DNA of 64,000 nt from Neodontobutis hainanensis (Eukaryota; Chordata; Actinopteri; Gobiiformes; Odontobutidae). The translations under genes and the position numbers were made by a program. Numbering within the stretch: the first letter of the stretch is position 1; each line of letters begins with the position of its first letter. The notes below the pieces were generated by a model. It had not been told where the DNA came from and searched no databases. It was given only the letters and a program-made list of their open reading frames with translations. Where the stretch lies: positions 5,388,001 to 5,452,000 of the forward strand of contig JALDNG010000024.1 of assembly GCA_024349245.1 (NCBI GenBank), read 5' to 3'. This document shows, one piece after another, positions 1-12,100 of the stretch.

Positions 1-1985
1 GTTCTGTAAGGGCCTTTTGGTAATTGCACCTTTATTTATTTAATTGAATTTAAAACAAGCTGTGACTGTGTATTTTGCATTGCTTTGATACACATTGATT
101 CACATAAAGTGTGTGAAATATGTTTGCACATTCAAATCTCAATTATAAGAAAGTATAGTTTTATGCCTGATACAAAAGGTCAAAATTATCACTGATTTTT
201 AGAACTAAACTAAAACAAATGAGAGATCAAAACTGAGACTAAAACTAAAAATCCTCTTCGAGTAAGCTTGTCTGGCAATACGGGAGTCTCAATATCCCAT
301 TGTGAGATATCGAAATGAATGATGAAAGAAAACATTAGGTTGAGAAATTAACCCTGGTTCTCTGATACATGAGTGAGGTATCTCACGAGACCATCCTCCT
401 TGTCTGGAGCGAGGAAGAGGTGTGCTTGCATAGACTGAGGTGGTGATGTGACACAGTGCTCTTATAGCAGGAGGAAGTCCCTCCTCTGGGGTGCTTGCGT
501 CACGTCTGCCTGCCAGTCAAGTCTCTCTCATAGAACCTCTTGAATGGTCCTTGAGTAAGAGTGCCGCCATACAGCGAAATACAGGGATATACCGCTGTCC
601 ACCAGAGGGCAGGCTCCAAAAGTGGAAATATATGGAAAAACCCAATGGCAACTTTACAAGTATAAAAATCATTTTTACAGCCTGGTACAAAAGATGCCTT
701 GTTTTAAAAATAGAACAGAACTTAGTGCAAAGTCATCTCTAATGGGAACCACGTACAGCTGACCAGCGCTGTTCTGGCTTCATAAGTTAAGGGTGAAATC
801 AAAGAAAATTTGTCACCATCAATGCAGACTTTGCAGCCTTTACCAATGCTCCTTACACAGTGCAATATGTAAACAAATACTGTCTTTTTACTAGCATTTA
901 TTCATACTTTCAGATGTGTTCAGGTCTTTCTGTACCTTTTTTTTTCTTGTCTGATATACAATTAAAAAGTAAAATGTCAAACACGTCATTTTATAAATTT
1001 ACATGTTATTTCACAATGATCTCCTTTCAGTTGCTGTCAAAAAAGCACATTTAAACACTTAGTTTTAAGCTATGCCTCATAAAAACTTTTGTAGAATGTT
1101 TAGAATCAAAGCTGGGTTAAGGTCAGGTGAGACATCAGTAAAGCACTCTTAGCATTTATTTGCAATACAACAGACAATGCATATATATATATGATCTAAA
1201 ATACATTTCTAAATGTTTGAAATATTAGGTACGTCTCAAAAAGGAAAATTAGGTTGGTAAATGGTGTGCATTTATATAGCGCTTGATTGCACCCTTCTCG
1301 GACACTCAAAGCACTTTACATTGTGCTTCCATTAACCCCCTTCACATTTGGGACAGACAGAGATGGTGGTGGGTCACAGAGGGAAAGATTAAATTATACA
1401 AAGCTGAATTAAATTAGCTCTTCATTTCCTCACTTCTTTATGTGTCTTTATGAACAGTGACAAAGCTATGTTTAGTAAAAAGAAATGCCCCTCACAGCAA
1501 ACAGTCGTTTAGACAACCGCCTAGTTTAATATTTTTGTGTGAATTCAAGTGCATAAGGTGAACTGGGAAAAGGTGGCTGTGTCGATGCCTGTTTAAAACA
1601 ACTGTAGCTGTAACATAGTTGATTATGAGAAACTGCTTGTTCTGGAGTGGACTTGTATGGTGCTAATTCTTAGGTGTATAACAGAGGACAAGATGGGGTA
1701 TCGGTCAAAACACAGGAGAAAGTGATGAGCGTGTTGTGGGAATCCAGCCGTGTTTTATTTACATTTGTTTAGATGGTTACAATATGGTAATTCAAAGTAT
1801 TATTATTATCATCATCATTAGTCTGAAATGACAAACATATCTGTTAACATGAATATAAACGTGTACCAATGAAATACACATAATAGAGACGAGTAAACTG
1901 GCCTTAGAAAGTTCCATCAGTACAGTGCTAACTTTATGCAGCAAATAAGGCACATGACAAAATATAATCTGGTTTGGGGACTACA
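1..1985. other. Intergenic or distal intron, no gene seen
   Basis: I see no coding exon here on either strand. Short open frames (for example 491-742 and 860-1054, +) have no recognisable domain and no good splice context. About 250-620 has the look of an interspersed repeat, with partly palindromic blocks around the gtgagatat and gaggtatctcac motifs, but I cannot assign a family. A short AT microsatellite lies near 1180. Confidence 0.5.
1262..1380 (-). repeat. SINE body fragment
   Basis: The stretch carries the 'tttatatagcgctt ... acactcaaagcactttaca' body seen again in the SINE copies of the mucin introns (for example 33479-33540). It lacks the tRNA-like head and has diverged more than those copies, so it is an old truncated relative. 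Orientation is inferred from those copies. Confidence 0.45.
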
Positions 1986-1989
1986 GGAT

Positions 1990-2790
1990 TTCATCTCTGC
2001 TTTTTGCAGATGATGTTGTCTTGTTGGCTCTATCAAGCCAGGACCTCCAGTGTGCACTGGGACGGTTTGCAGCCGAGTGTGAAGCAGCTGGGATAAGGAT
2101 CAGCACTTCCAAGTCTGAGACCTTGGTTCTCAGTTAGAAAAGGGTGGCTTGTCCCCTCCAGGTTGGTGGAGAGCTCCTGCCTCAAGTGGAGGAGTTTAAG
2201 TATCTTGGGGTCTTGTTCACGAGCGAGGGAAGGAGGGAACGTGAGATTGACAGACGGATCGGTGCAGCTTCTGCAGTAATGCGGTCGATGTACCGGTCTG
2301 TCGTGGTGAAGAAGGAGCTGAGCTGTAAGGCAAAGCACTCGATTTACCGTCAGTCTACGTTCCTCCTCTCACCTATGGTCATGAGCTTTGGGTCATGACC
2401 GAAAGAACAAGATCCCGGATACAGGCGGCCTAAATGAGCTTTCTCCGCAGGGTGGCGGGGAGCTCCCTTAGAGATAGAGTAAGGAGCTCAAAGTAGAGCC
2501 GCTGCTCCTCCACATCGAGAGGAGCCAGCTGAGGTGGCTCGGGCATCTGTTTCGGATGCCTCCCGGACGCCTCCCTAGGGAGCTTTTTTGGGCATGTCCC
2601 ACTGGGAGGAGACCCTGGGGAAGACCTAGGACACGCTGGAGGGACTATGTCTCTCGGCTGGCCTGGGAACGCCTCGGTATCCCCCCGGAAGAGCTGGAGG
2701 AAGTGTCTGGGGAGAGGGAAGTCTGGGCTTCTCTGCTTAGACTGCTGCCCCCGCGACTCGGCCCCTGATAAGCGGTAGAAGATGGATGGA
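1990..2790 (+). mobile_element. Non-LTR retrotransposon 3' fragment, broken
   Basis: Translation in shifting plus frames gives the C-terminal half of a LINE reverse transcriptase: an FADDVVLLA catalytic block near 2005, a KYLGVLFTSEGR block near 2200, then the basic tail with GRPRTRWRDYVSRLAWERLG near 2615-2680. The frame is broken by a stop after VLS near 2133 and by further shifts near 2340-2500. The 5' endonuclease half is missing. This is an inactive relic; the long minus-strand frames over it are shadows. Confidence 0.8.
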
Positions 2791-2959
2791 CACACCTTAG
2801 CAATATCTTTCCCGTGCATAAACATGTCAACTCTACAAAGTTGTTGCGAGATCCTTACAAGTGAAATGGGTAATTCTGATCTAGTACCCTGAAAAAATCT
2901 TTTACTATTAGCTCTGTTTGTTATGCTATGTATTTTACATATTTAGTTTTTGTAACAAG

Positions 2960-3770
2960 TTTTGTTCAAGCCAATGGGAATGTGCATCCTATTACAACAT
3001 AATGGATGCATAATACTTTTCACTCACAATGGACCAATCCATTCACTGAGTCACTGCATCAAACAGATTGAAATGTGGATGCAAAATAATTTTCTCCAAC
3101 TGAACAGAGACAAAACTGAACTAATCATCTTTGGGCCACAGAAACAAAAAAAAGTGTCAGCAGTCACCTCGAGTCCCTTTCTCTAAAATCTAAAAATCAA
3201 GTTAGAAATCTAGGGGTCATCGTGTACTGCTGAATTTCCACATTCACATTAATTCAATTACATCATCTGCATTTTATCAACTTAAAAACATTCCCAGAGT
3301 CAAAGGGATAATGTTTAAACCAGACTTATAGAAACTTATTCATGCTTTTATCTCCAGCAGGTTAGATTACTGTAACGGCCTGCTCACTGGTCTCTCAAAA
3401 CGAGGGTTAAGACAGCTTCAGCTTATTCAGAACGCTGCTGCTCGGGTTCTAACTAACACCAGGAAGTACAACCACATCAGTCCAGTTTTAAAATCTCTGC
3501 ACTGGCTTCCTGTTGCTCAGAGAATAGACTTTAAGTCTATACAAGTCTCTTAATGGTTTAGCACCAGAATATATTTCTCACATGCTAGTTTTATGAGCCT
3601 TCTCGGACTCTGAGAACATCTGGGACAGGCTTCTGCTCGTGCCCAGAGTTAGAACTAAACAGGGTGAAGCAGCGTTTAAGTTTCATTCAGCAAAAACCTG
3701 GAACAACCTCAACTTTAACAATGTTCGAGGAGAGGTTTAAAAACTTCCCTCTTTAACTCCGCCTACACCA
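2960..3770 (+). mobile_element. L2-type LINE 3' fragment, broken
   Basis: Plus-strand frames read IEMWMQNNFLQLNRDKTELI near 3070-3125, SSRLDYCNGLLTGLSK near 3352-3400, QLIQNAAARVLTNTRKYNHI near 3420-3480 and LKSLHWLPVAQRIDFKS near 3490-3540. This is the typical end of the reverse transcriptase of L2-like non-LTR elements of fish. Several frame changes and internal stops make it non-functional. It follows directly on another LINE relic, so the region is a nest of dead retrotransposons. Confidence 0.75.
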
Positions 3771-3779
3771 CAACTTAAA

Positions 3780-5955
3780 GTGTTTTTATTTTTCTTCTTT
3801 TATAATGTTTTTAATTTTTCTTATGTTTCTAAATCTAAATCTTGTAAGTTGTCTTTATTTTCTGTAAAGCACTTTGAGTTACCCAGTGTAACTCCCCCTC
3901 CCCCTTTCTTTCCTCTGCCCATGTGTTTGCTGTCTGTTCTTCTGGTGCTAAACCCTAGTTAATTCACTTAAATAACCTCATGGTGACACCGTGGTTCAGT
4001 CATTAGTCATATGTGATCACAGGTAAAACGTGTGCCTTTTTCTTAAGGGGTAATGTCAAACCAGGACAAAGATTTTCTCAATACCCTGTCTCCCTCTTGT
4101 GGCTGCTGTCACTATTGAGTCCTCATAACAAAGTTGTAACTTCCTGATTGGCCGAGGCCGACCTAAGGGAAATATATTCTACAGCCTCGGAGATGACTGT
4201 GGGCTGTCTCTGTCAAGACTCACTTTCTCTTACATCAATGTCTTATTAAATCTGCACTTTTTACTCTTGCATACCTCTGGCTCCATTGGAGGATACTTCC
4301 TGCCTTTACTTTTCCCCAAACATTTTGTCTTTCCTCCTTAAAGGAGCTGGCACCAGAATCCTTTTTGAGGGTCAAACCTAAAAAACAGAGGAATAAATAA
4401 TAACAAGGGAAAGTGACATAAAACTGATAAAAACAAGCTTAGTTAACTAGTGTGTGCATTATTTTAGGCAACTGCAGTTGAGTAACATTTCCTAATGTCA
4501 GAAAGAAATGTTTTCATCTTTTTTTCTCTTGAACTGTCTCATATTTTCCTTTATTATTTAGCTTTATTTCCTGACTCTGTAGCATCTCTGAATTTGAATG
4601 CAAAGTTACAATAATAAAATGTTTGCTTGGTTCAAATGCTACACTAAACATCAGATCAAATAAGTATACTATTTGTTGTTGGGTAAGTGCTCACTAGATT
4701 TAACAGTTGTTTGTGTAACACTGTAGAATAGACTGGTCTGTAATGAAAATCACATTATATAAAACAAATTCACATTTAACACATGGTTTAAATATCACTA
4801 ATTACACATTTTTTTTTATTATTAAAAAATCATTCTTGAGTGTAAAATGTTCTGATTCATGCTGATGGAAGATTTGTCTCTTGAGACGACCGGAAGGTTA
4901 ACTGAGTGTCCTTACAGAATTGGTGTCTGTGCATTCAAGTGAATGTGACTTTTAATTTGATTCATTTTTGTTCGTCTAATACAACTGTACATTAATTGTC
5001 ACGTTTACATACTGCATAAAGAATATGTAATGTTATGATGAGTACTTGCTGTGATGATATGTGTTTATGTCTGCTGTCTTTATCCTGAGCAGTAGCCATT
5101 ACTGTTGCTAATTGCCCCTTGTTCAAAGATAAAAGCTTATGTGACGGTGGCTGATAAATGCAAATGTTGTTTTTTCACTGTACGCATCAGTGGGTAAATA
5201 AAGAAGAGAGAAGCTGAGTTAAGTGGATCTTCTTCAGTTTTGCTCTGACAGGACAGGAGAGAGGCAGGAGAGTGGGATTAAATAAAAAGGCTCTAGTGTT
5301 GAGGGTCTGTCAGCCCGCTGCCATGTCAGAAGAATGAGAGAGAGAAAAGAAAGATCAGGCCTTTGTGTAACTCAGCCTTTAGCCAAAATACACAGCCACA
5401 CACGCAGGCGCCTTCCTTATTATACTGTCAAAATGAATCTCTTTACAAATTATTGGTATGCACGTGTGTTTGTGGCTCTTGTCCCAGTGTGAGCTACACT
5501 GTCTGGATGTCCCTGTCTGGAGGTCTGAAGGCTCATGAGCAGATTGCTTTCTGATGAGTGGAACTTGAGAAATAAACAGTGAACCACTCGTCTCAGCTTG
5601 ACTTAAAGGTCCCAGGCATTGCCTCAGTCTGTGGCTGACTGGAAATGGACATTCAAAAGGAGAAGCATATTTCAGTGAGAATTTAGTGATTTATGTTTCT
5701 GAAAGATCTTCAGAAATATTAAGTTTGTGATAAAGATGTTTTTGATTGTGACAAAACTACAATATTGATTGTACATTTTAAATGGTAGTTGATCTAAAAG
5801 GTAACAAGCCCCTAGAGCGGACATGTCCAAAGTCTGACCCGGAACTAAACATGGCACAAAGTGAGAATTTATGTGGCCTTCAGCCTCAGAGATACAAGTT
5901 ATTGTTTATGGTCCCAACAGCAGCTGCTTTATACAAACAAGTTCAAGATACAGTT
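3780..5955. other. No gene seen; possible old LTR within
   Basis: No exon is recognisable on either strand. Within it, 4051-4320 begins TGTCAAACC, ends CCCCAAACA, and contains TTATTAAAT followed by a pyrimidine-rich block, which loosely resembles a solo LTR. I could not find a flanking target duplication. The rest is AT-rich unique-looking sequence. Confidence 0.35.
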
Positions 5956-5959
5956 TATG

Positions 5960-6165
5960 TTCAACCATGGTCTAATCCAACTTAAACTTGTTCAAGTCCA
6001 AATAAAACCTGTTCAAATTTAACAAAAACCTGTTTAAATCAAATTAAAACATGTTCAAGTCCAACTAACCTGTTCAAATCCAGTTAAAACAAGTTCAGAT
6101 TTGGCTAAAACCTGTTGAAATTCAAAGAAATTTTGTTCAAATCCCACTAAAACCTGAACTTGTGA
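5960..6165. repeat. Degenerate minisatellite
   Basis: Variants of 'acctgttcaaatccaattaa' recur about every 25-30 bases, eight or so times. Copies have drifted in sequence and spacing. No coding potential is seen. Confidence 0.65.
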
Positions 6166-6563
6166 AATAGGACTAGGCCCCTGGAAATTTATTTTTCATC
6201 AGATGTGGCCCTTTTTGCAAGAGGGACATAGGTAAAAAAATAAAATAAAATTAAGTAAACTTTGAGTGCGCACCAGAAAGTTTTTTTGTTGTTGTTGTTG
6301 CCGATAACCCTTTAGGTGCTCCATAAAAGTATAGGACAGTATACATTTTTGTTTAAACCAGGAGTTTGAAACTTTCCAGAGCAAGAAAATTGTGAAAAAT
6401 GTTTAAAATGATTAAATTCTGATTCTTTGGTCTGAAGTGGGGTCCAGGTGACACACGTAGAAGTGGCCCTAATCGCTGACAGTTGGGAAGTTGAGTATGC
6501 AGCTCTTCACCAGTAGATGTCAGACTTCACACATTTATACGGTAAGCTTGAGTCTCTTTACAG

Positions 6564-6787
6564 AATGTCAGAATGCTGCAGACTGACAGGAAGGTGCCCT
6601 TACACCAGGCCACAGACGGTCACTGTGACAGACATTAAACGAGACACAGAGGTGAACTCACGTCAGGGCTTGGGAGTAATTAAAGTGAGGGGTAACTCCC
6701 AGGAACTTCTGCACTTCATCCATAACCGACGCAGGGTCAGATCTCAGCTGATGGCCATCTATGATCATCACCTGAACAGACACAATG
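6564..6787 (+). CDS. Possible internal exon of an unrecognised gene
   Basis: A strong acceptor (tctctttacag) and a near-perfect donor (ATG/GTGAGT) bound 224 bases open in one frame. The predicted peptide begins MSECCRLTGRC and includes GVIKVRGNSQELLHFIHN and RRRVRSQLMAIYDHHLNRHN. It is basic, has no signal peptide or membrane segment, and matches no family I recognise. It lies on the strand opposite prss12, in what would be the last intron of that gene. An ATG at 6517 in the same frame lies before the acceptor; the 22 bases between its own donor-like site and the acceptor are too few for an intron. It could be a chance open frame, or one exon of an overlapping gene whose other exons I did not find. 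Confidence 0.3.
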
Positions 6788-6994
6788 GTGAGTGAGGTAC
6801 TGAATATTTAATAACATGACCCAATAACTAGTAATGACATTAAAAATAGTGTTCATTAAAAAGCACACGTAACACATCATTTTACATTTACCTTTTTCTT
6901 TATTTATACAGTCATCCTTAGACTTGTTCCATTGTTCCACTATTGCCATTATTTTTAAACTTACTGCGCCCTCAGCAGCTTACTGTTCAAACAC

Positions 6995-7215
6995 AGTCAA
7001 AACAGAGAGCGAGCAAACACGGAAATGTGAGAGTGCACTGACAGACTGGAGCAAGCGCTAACACAGAACTGAGAGCGCACAAACAGATTTGCGCACACGC
7101 TGACACAGAAGCGAGCGCGCACTATAGACTCTGCTCACTTAGATCTGTGTATGCTCGCTCACATTGTAGCCTGCTCACTCGAAATTGTGTTTGCGCGCTC
7201 TCAATAGTTTTGACT
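6995..7215. repeat. Foldback (MITE-like) inverted repeat
   Basis: The ends AGTCAAAAC (6995-7003) and GTTTTGACT (7207-7215) are exact inverse complements. The arms pair imperfectly inward: agagagcgagcaaacac with gtgtttgcgcgctctc, and aatgtgagagtgc with gctcgctcacatt. The whole 221-base unit could fold into one long hairpin. No coding sequence is present. Confidence 0.6.
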
Positions 7216-7551
7216 TCAATATACTTCCATAAGCCTCTGTGCACTTCACAAAAACCTGTGGGTTCAGAGAGTTTGAATGTGAGCACTTGTGTACTCGTAT
7301 AGCCTACCTTTCCCTGAAAAGCAAATCTGAGATATTTATGGTACTGGCAGTGACGGCGTTGTAGGAGCGATGGGGGGGGCTGTTGCAGGGTCTTAGAGCA
7401 TGAACGACCTGGAAACAAGTCATAAATACTACTTGTGTGGGACCATTAGTGTCTTTTAAAAAAGTTTGTGAGCATTAAGATACATTCTCCTCTATTGAGA
7501 ATTATAAATTACACAACTATATACATTTATTTATTGACATTTTCTATAAGG

Positions 7552-7836
7552 ATTAATCCCTTGAGATGAATCATCTCATTTTCAAGGGCGTCCTTTTGCT
7601 CACATTCATTCACTAGGGACACTTTAGAGTTGCCAATTAACCTCTACATACATGTCTTTGGGCGGTGGGAGGAAGCTGGAGTACCCGGAGAGAAGCCACA
7701 GTAACACGTGGAGGACATACAGACTCCTCACAGAAAGACCGGAGTCGGCCGAGAAAATTTAAGTCGGTCAGGTTTTGAACTCATGACCTTCTTGCTGTGA
7801 GGCAGGAGTGCTAACCACTCTGCCACATGCACCCCT
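7552..7836 (-). mobile_element. tRNA-headed SINE-like repeat, copy 1
   Basis: Read on the minus strand, the unit starts near 7836 with a tRNA-like head: an A-box-like TGGCAGAGTGGTTAGCAC, then an anticodon-arm-like region, then a B-box-like GAGTTCAAAACC. A body with the conserved ggaggaagctggagtacccgg block (+ sense) follows. A second copy with the same boundaries is at 11945-12212. It looks like a common fish interspersed repeat; it is not a functional tRNA. Confidence 0.6.
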
Positions 7837-7839
7837 CTA

Positions 7840-8868
7840 ATACACATATACATGTGTATTAGAGGTTGTGTCTATTAGAGGTTTTTTAGTGTTTTTAGTG
7901 ATTTATTCTTAAAACATAAGATTAAGAAAATAAGACTCAAATATATTTATGTCTTATGTCTCTGTAAATTGGTTGGGTTTGGAGTCAATGTAAAATGTTA
8001 ATGTCACCAAACACAAAAAAACATGTTACAAATGAGTTGACTTTCATGGGTACCAGGCTTCTAAGCCTCTTAGAGATTGATATTTTTCTGACTACAGACT
8101 CACAATTTATGATACACATCTTCACATTTGTGTCCAAATATCCAAATAAAACATAAATATCAGAATAGATTCACAAATTGTTTTGTTACTTTGAAGACAC
8201 AAAAGCCTTAATGCGGTTTCAGACGGCATTTCACGACTGGAAATAATGTGAAACAAATAGTCATTTGTATTTGGAAAGAGCTGAACAGCGTCATTATTGT
8301 GCAGCACAACTTGATTTTTCACATTCAAGTCCTTTCAGGTGAGTTTATTGAAACATGCATCACTTTCCTGGTATCAAAAGAACAATTTAATTATCTATCT
8401 TGTCTGTCCTGAAGTGTTATCTCTTAAGTTGAAATACCTGAATTTCCCTGAACTCCCTTAGCTTATAAAAGTTAGTTGACATATTCAATTTCTTTAATTC
8501 CCCAAAATTGTTTATAATTGAAAACTACAAATTCTATAAATTAATAAATATAATCATTAATAGAAAGGACTATAATTAGCTAATCACATTTACTGTCTAA
8601 TGTGTTAAAGTAAAAAGGGAGTGCCAGAAAAAATATTGTAAATGTTTTCAACATGACTAAGCACTTAAAACAAAAATTCTTTCCTTGACGTACTGCATTC
8701 TGCTTTGTTTGATTATTTGAGTTGATAACATTAATATTTGACATCGTGTTTTTTGCAAAAGCACCAATTCAGTAACCAGTTGCTGCAGTAACAGTTTAAA
8801 TCAAGTATAAATGAAAGACCCATGGTTAATTTGTGGTTTGTCAACAGCAGTAATATGCACAATCTAAC
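7840..8868. other. AT-rich sequence, no exon seen
   Basis: This lies 3' of the last prss12 exon found. I looked on the minus strand for the Gly-Asp-Ser-Gly-Gly-Pro active-site block and for the C-terminal Trp motif of a trypsin domain and did not see them here or further left. Confidence 0.5.
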
Positions 8869-9164
8869 CTGTGTCTCCCCAGCCAGTAATGTGACAGTTG
8901 CTGGCGTGTTTGAGCACTCTTTCCTTCCTATGAGGCAGACATGCGGGCAGGACATGGCGGTTAAATGAAACACACTCCCCTGGTGCGTGACCAATTGCCC
9001 CCGGTGACAGTCGGACCAGGGCTATGTCATAGTCATTGCTATGAGAGTGGTATCTGGGGTGGAGGACAATCTGATGGACACCATACTCCTCCTCATATTC
9101 CTCAGGGACGAGAGAGTGGTAGTCACCAACTCGTACTTTGTACTCCTTTGTGCTGTTTCCATAC
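8869..9164 (-). CDS. prss12: prss12 protease exon with catalytic Asp
   Basis: Encodes YGNSTKEYKVRVGDYHSLVP, then DYDIALVRL (the Asp of the triad) and NCHITGWGDTG. Acceptor tttgcag, donor ACACAG/GTTAGA. It carries about five extra residues between the Asp motif and HVLPACLP compared with mammals. The catalytic Ser would be in a later exon, not seen. Confidence 0.9.
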
Positions 9165-12100
9165 CTGCAAACAGATATCATGAAGGGACATGGTAAGTGG
9201 GTAGACAGGGCAATCAGAGTCACAAAAACTAAATTATTGGCTCGCAATCATCTTGAACTTGGTCTTGTTTTAACATTTCAGTGGAAAGTTCACATAGACT
9301 GTAAAATAGTGAAGTAAAGTCACCACCTGGATTTAACTAAGCAAATAGGTAAGAACCTCCCATTGGATGATTACTGCATGGATGATTATTTTTCAGCTGG
9401 CAACAAGTTATTTAACCCAAACTGATGCAGTGAGTAGTTTCTCATTTCAACCAAACATGTGGGAAGATGTATTCTGTTGTTGTGGAAAAGATGTTAATCT
9501 GTTTCAGAAGGATCAAATTATTGGCATAAAGCAAAGTAAACCTCTAAAGAGATTGATAAAACTACTAAAATTGGGTTAAGAACTGTTCAACGCATTTTTA
9601 AAAACTGGAAGGATAGTGGGGAGCCATCATCTTCGAGGAAGAAATGTGGTCAGAAAGAAATATTCAATGATTGTGATCGACGATCACTAAAATGTTTTGT
9701 GAAATCCAATTGTAAAAAAACAGTAAAACGTAAAGCTGTTTAATAGTGAAAGTAAGAGCATTTCCACAAACACACAATGTGAAGGAAACTCATGGGATTG
9801 AGACTAAACTGTGTAGCCTTAAGAAAACCATATGTTAGTGATGCTAATAAAGGGGGACTTCAGTTTGCTAGTGAGCACAAAGGTTGGGCTGTGGAGCAAT
9901 GGAAGAAGGTCATGTGATCTGATGACTGTCTGAACTTTGGACTCCCACTTAGTGTTTGGGTATTTATATGAAATTTACTGCTGTTTTGATGTTTTATTTA
10001 GCATCTAACTGATCACCACACTTTTTCCTAACTCACTGCCAGACTGCAATATAAAATTTATGTATGAATGCATATAAATCTATTTATAATGTGAGTTGTA
10101 GGTTGACCAAACGATTTACACACGTTGAGAAAAAAGACAAATGTCAGGGAAGGAGCCAAGTGAATGAAGAGCTGCTGAGTAAATTATGAGACAGAGCCCA
10201 GTCTCTGCGTCCAGTTACAAGTGGTAGAGTTTCTAGAAAGATCTTCTGACCTGGGAATGTTGTGATGTTTCTGGCATTCAGGACCAGTCAGGCTGAACAC
10301 ATACAACACACAGTGGCACAAACTCACTCTAAGCAGTCTTAGCAGGAAGCAGATCTGAAAGAATATGAAAGGCATTTTGTAATGACTGGATGATACAGAA
10401 CTAGAACACATAATTATATGTTTACCATCTGGGAAATGTTGTTGAAATTTTTCAAATGCTAACATCAAACTGTTAAGCAATAAGGTAAAAATAGATCTGA
10501 GATTCCTGCAATGTGATCTCTTACCTGAAGTAACTTCTGTGAAGACTGCTAGTGGTGAAGGGATTATATGATAGGAATGAAGAATATTTATGCAAATCTC
10601 TTGACGACAGTGTGTCTTTTTGTGTCTTTGATTTTATTGTGGTTACCCGATCTAGAGTTGCAGTCAAGACTGCACTGACTGAGAACAGTTCAAGACTGAG
10701 TCAGTATAATAGACCTTAATAGACACAAAGGAACAGTAAAAAATACAAACAGTCCAAGCAAAGTTTTCATTTCATTTCATTTCAAAATATTGTGTAAAAA
10801 TTTTTGTTCAGTGTAGTTCAAGACCTTAGCGGTCAAGTCCAAAACCTTTACAAAATAGTCTCAAGGCCGGTCTCGAGTACTACATCACTAACTAAATCAA
10901 AAATGTTACATCGCAAAGACCAAAGTCCCCGTCTTTGGTGTTTGAGGCTTTCATGCTTTCATGTCTCAAACTGTTTTTAAAGGCGTCACTGCCAAAGATC
11001 ACACAATGATCACACAATATTTGACAAATCACAAATGCTATGCAGGGTGTCATCTTTCTTGTTTGCTTATGTCTGAAAACACAAACATTTTCTGGTCAAT
11101 TCTTAAATGAAAATGAATGACTGTCAGTTATGTTTCTATATCAATGATGATATTAGATAAAAAAAAATCTTTACAGAAAAAACAAATTTATCAAGTATGA
11201 CTTTGCACTCTTCCTCCATGTAATGTAGATCCCCAGGCATATTGTTTATATTAGTCCCCAAACATATTGTACTCAGGCCAGAGAGTGACAGCTCTAAATA
11301 AAAAAATGCAGACTTTGTTGTGAATGCAGAAGGAACCCTCACATTTCCCATTTCCACAACCTCTCTCTGTTGAATTCATCTTTTGTTTAAGTTCAAGATT
11401 TTCGCTGTCTTCTCTGTTCTAAGCAACAGGTGATTGACTGATTGACCATGTGTAGGCCTCCACATGAAAAAAATATTCAACATTAAGCAAAATCACATGC
11501 TGTTCTACTAGTGCATCATTGGTTATAGTATCTTTTTAGCAAACTACTCCTACTAACATGGACTCAAATTACAGAAGCTATATGTATGTGTGCATAGTGC
11601 ATGGGTTTGACCTTTTGAAACAGTGTGCGGAGGTGAGGACCCAGCAGGTATCCATTAGAGTTGCTACACACACCAATCTCCCATCTCCACGCATTATTTA
11701 CAAAATGTAAAGTATCAGCTGTAGTAACGCAAGGCTATTGAACTTTCTTGTATAAACAAACCTGTCATTAAGTGGCATTAAGATGCTTTTATACAAGTGT
11801 AGTCACAACGAATGTTTTTATTGGCACTGAATAAAACAAATAGCCACAGTATTTTGCTTGTGGTGTAATTCTTGTTGTGACACGAGGAAGTCATTTGGTT
11901 AAATCATTGTTGCACTTATTTATTTTATTCTTTTATTTACATATTTTTGTGAGGATTAATCCCTTGAGATGAATCATATTGTTTTCAAGGGGGTCCTCGT
12001 GCTCACATTCAATCACTAGGAACACTTTAGAGTTGCCGATTAACCTATACATACATGTCTTTGGTCGGTGGGAGGAAGCCGGAGTACCCGGAGAGAACCC

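Noticed and set aside
4051..4320. Solo LTR of an endogenous retroelement
   Set aside because: TG...CA-like ends and a polyadenylation-like motif are present, but no target duplication, primer site or internal gene was found.
6517..6563. Start codon of a gene at 6517
   Set aside because: It lies before a strong acceptor; the only donor after it leaves a 22-base intron, too short to splice.
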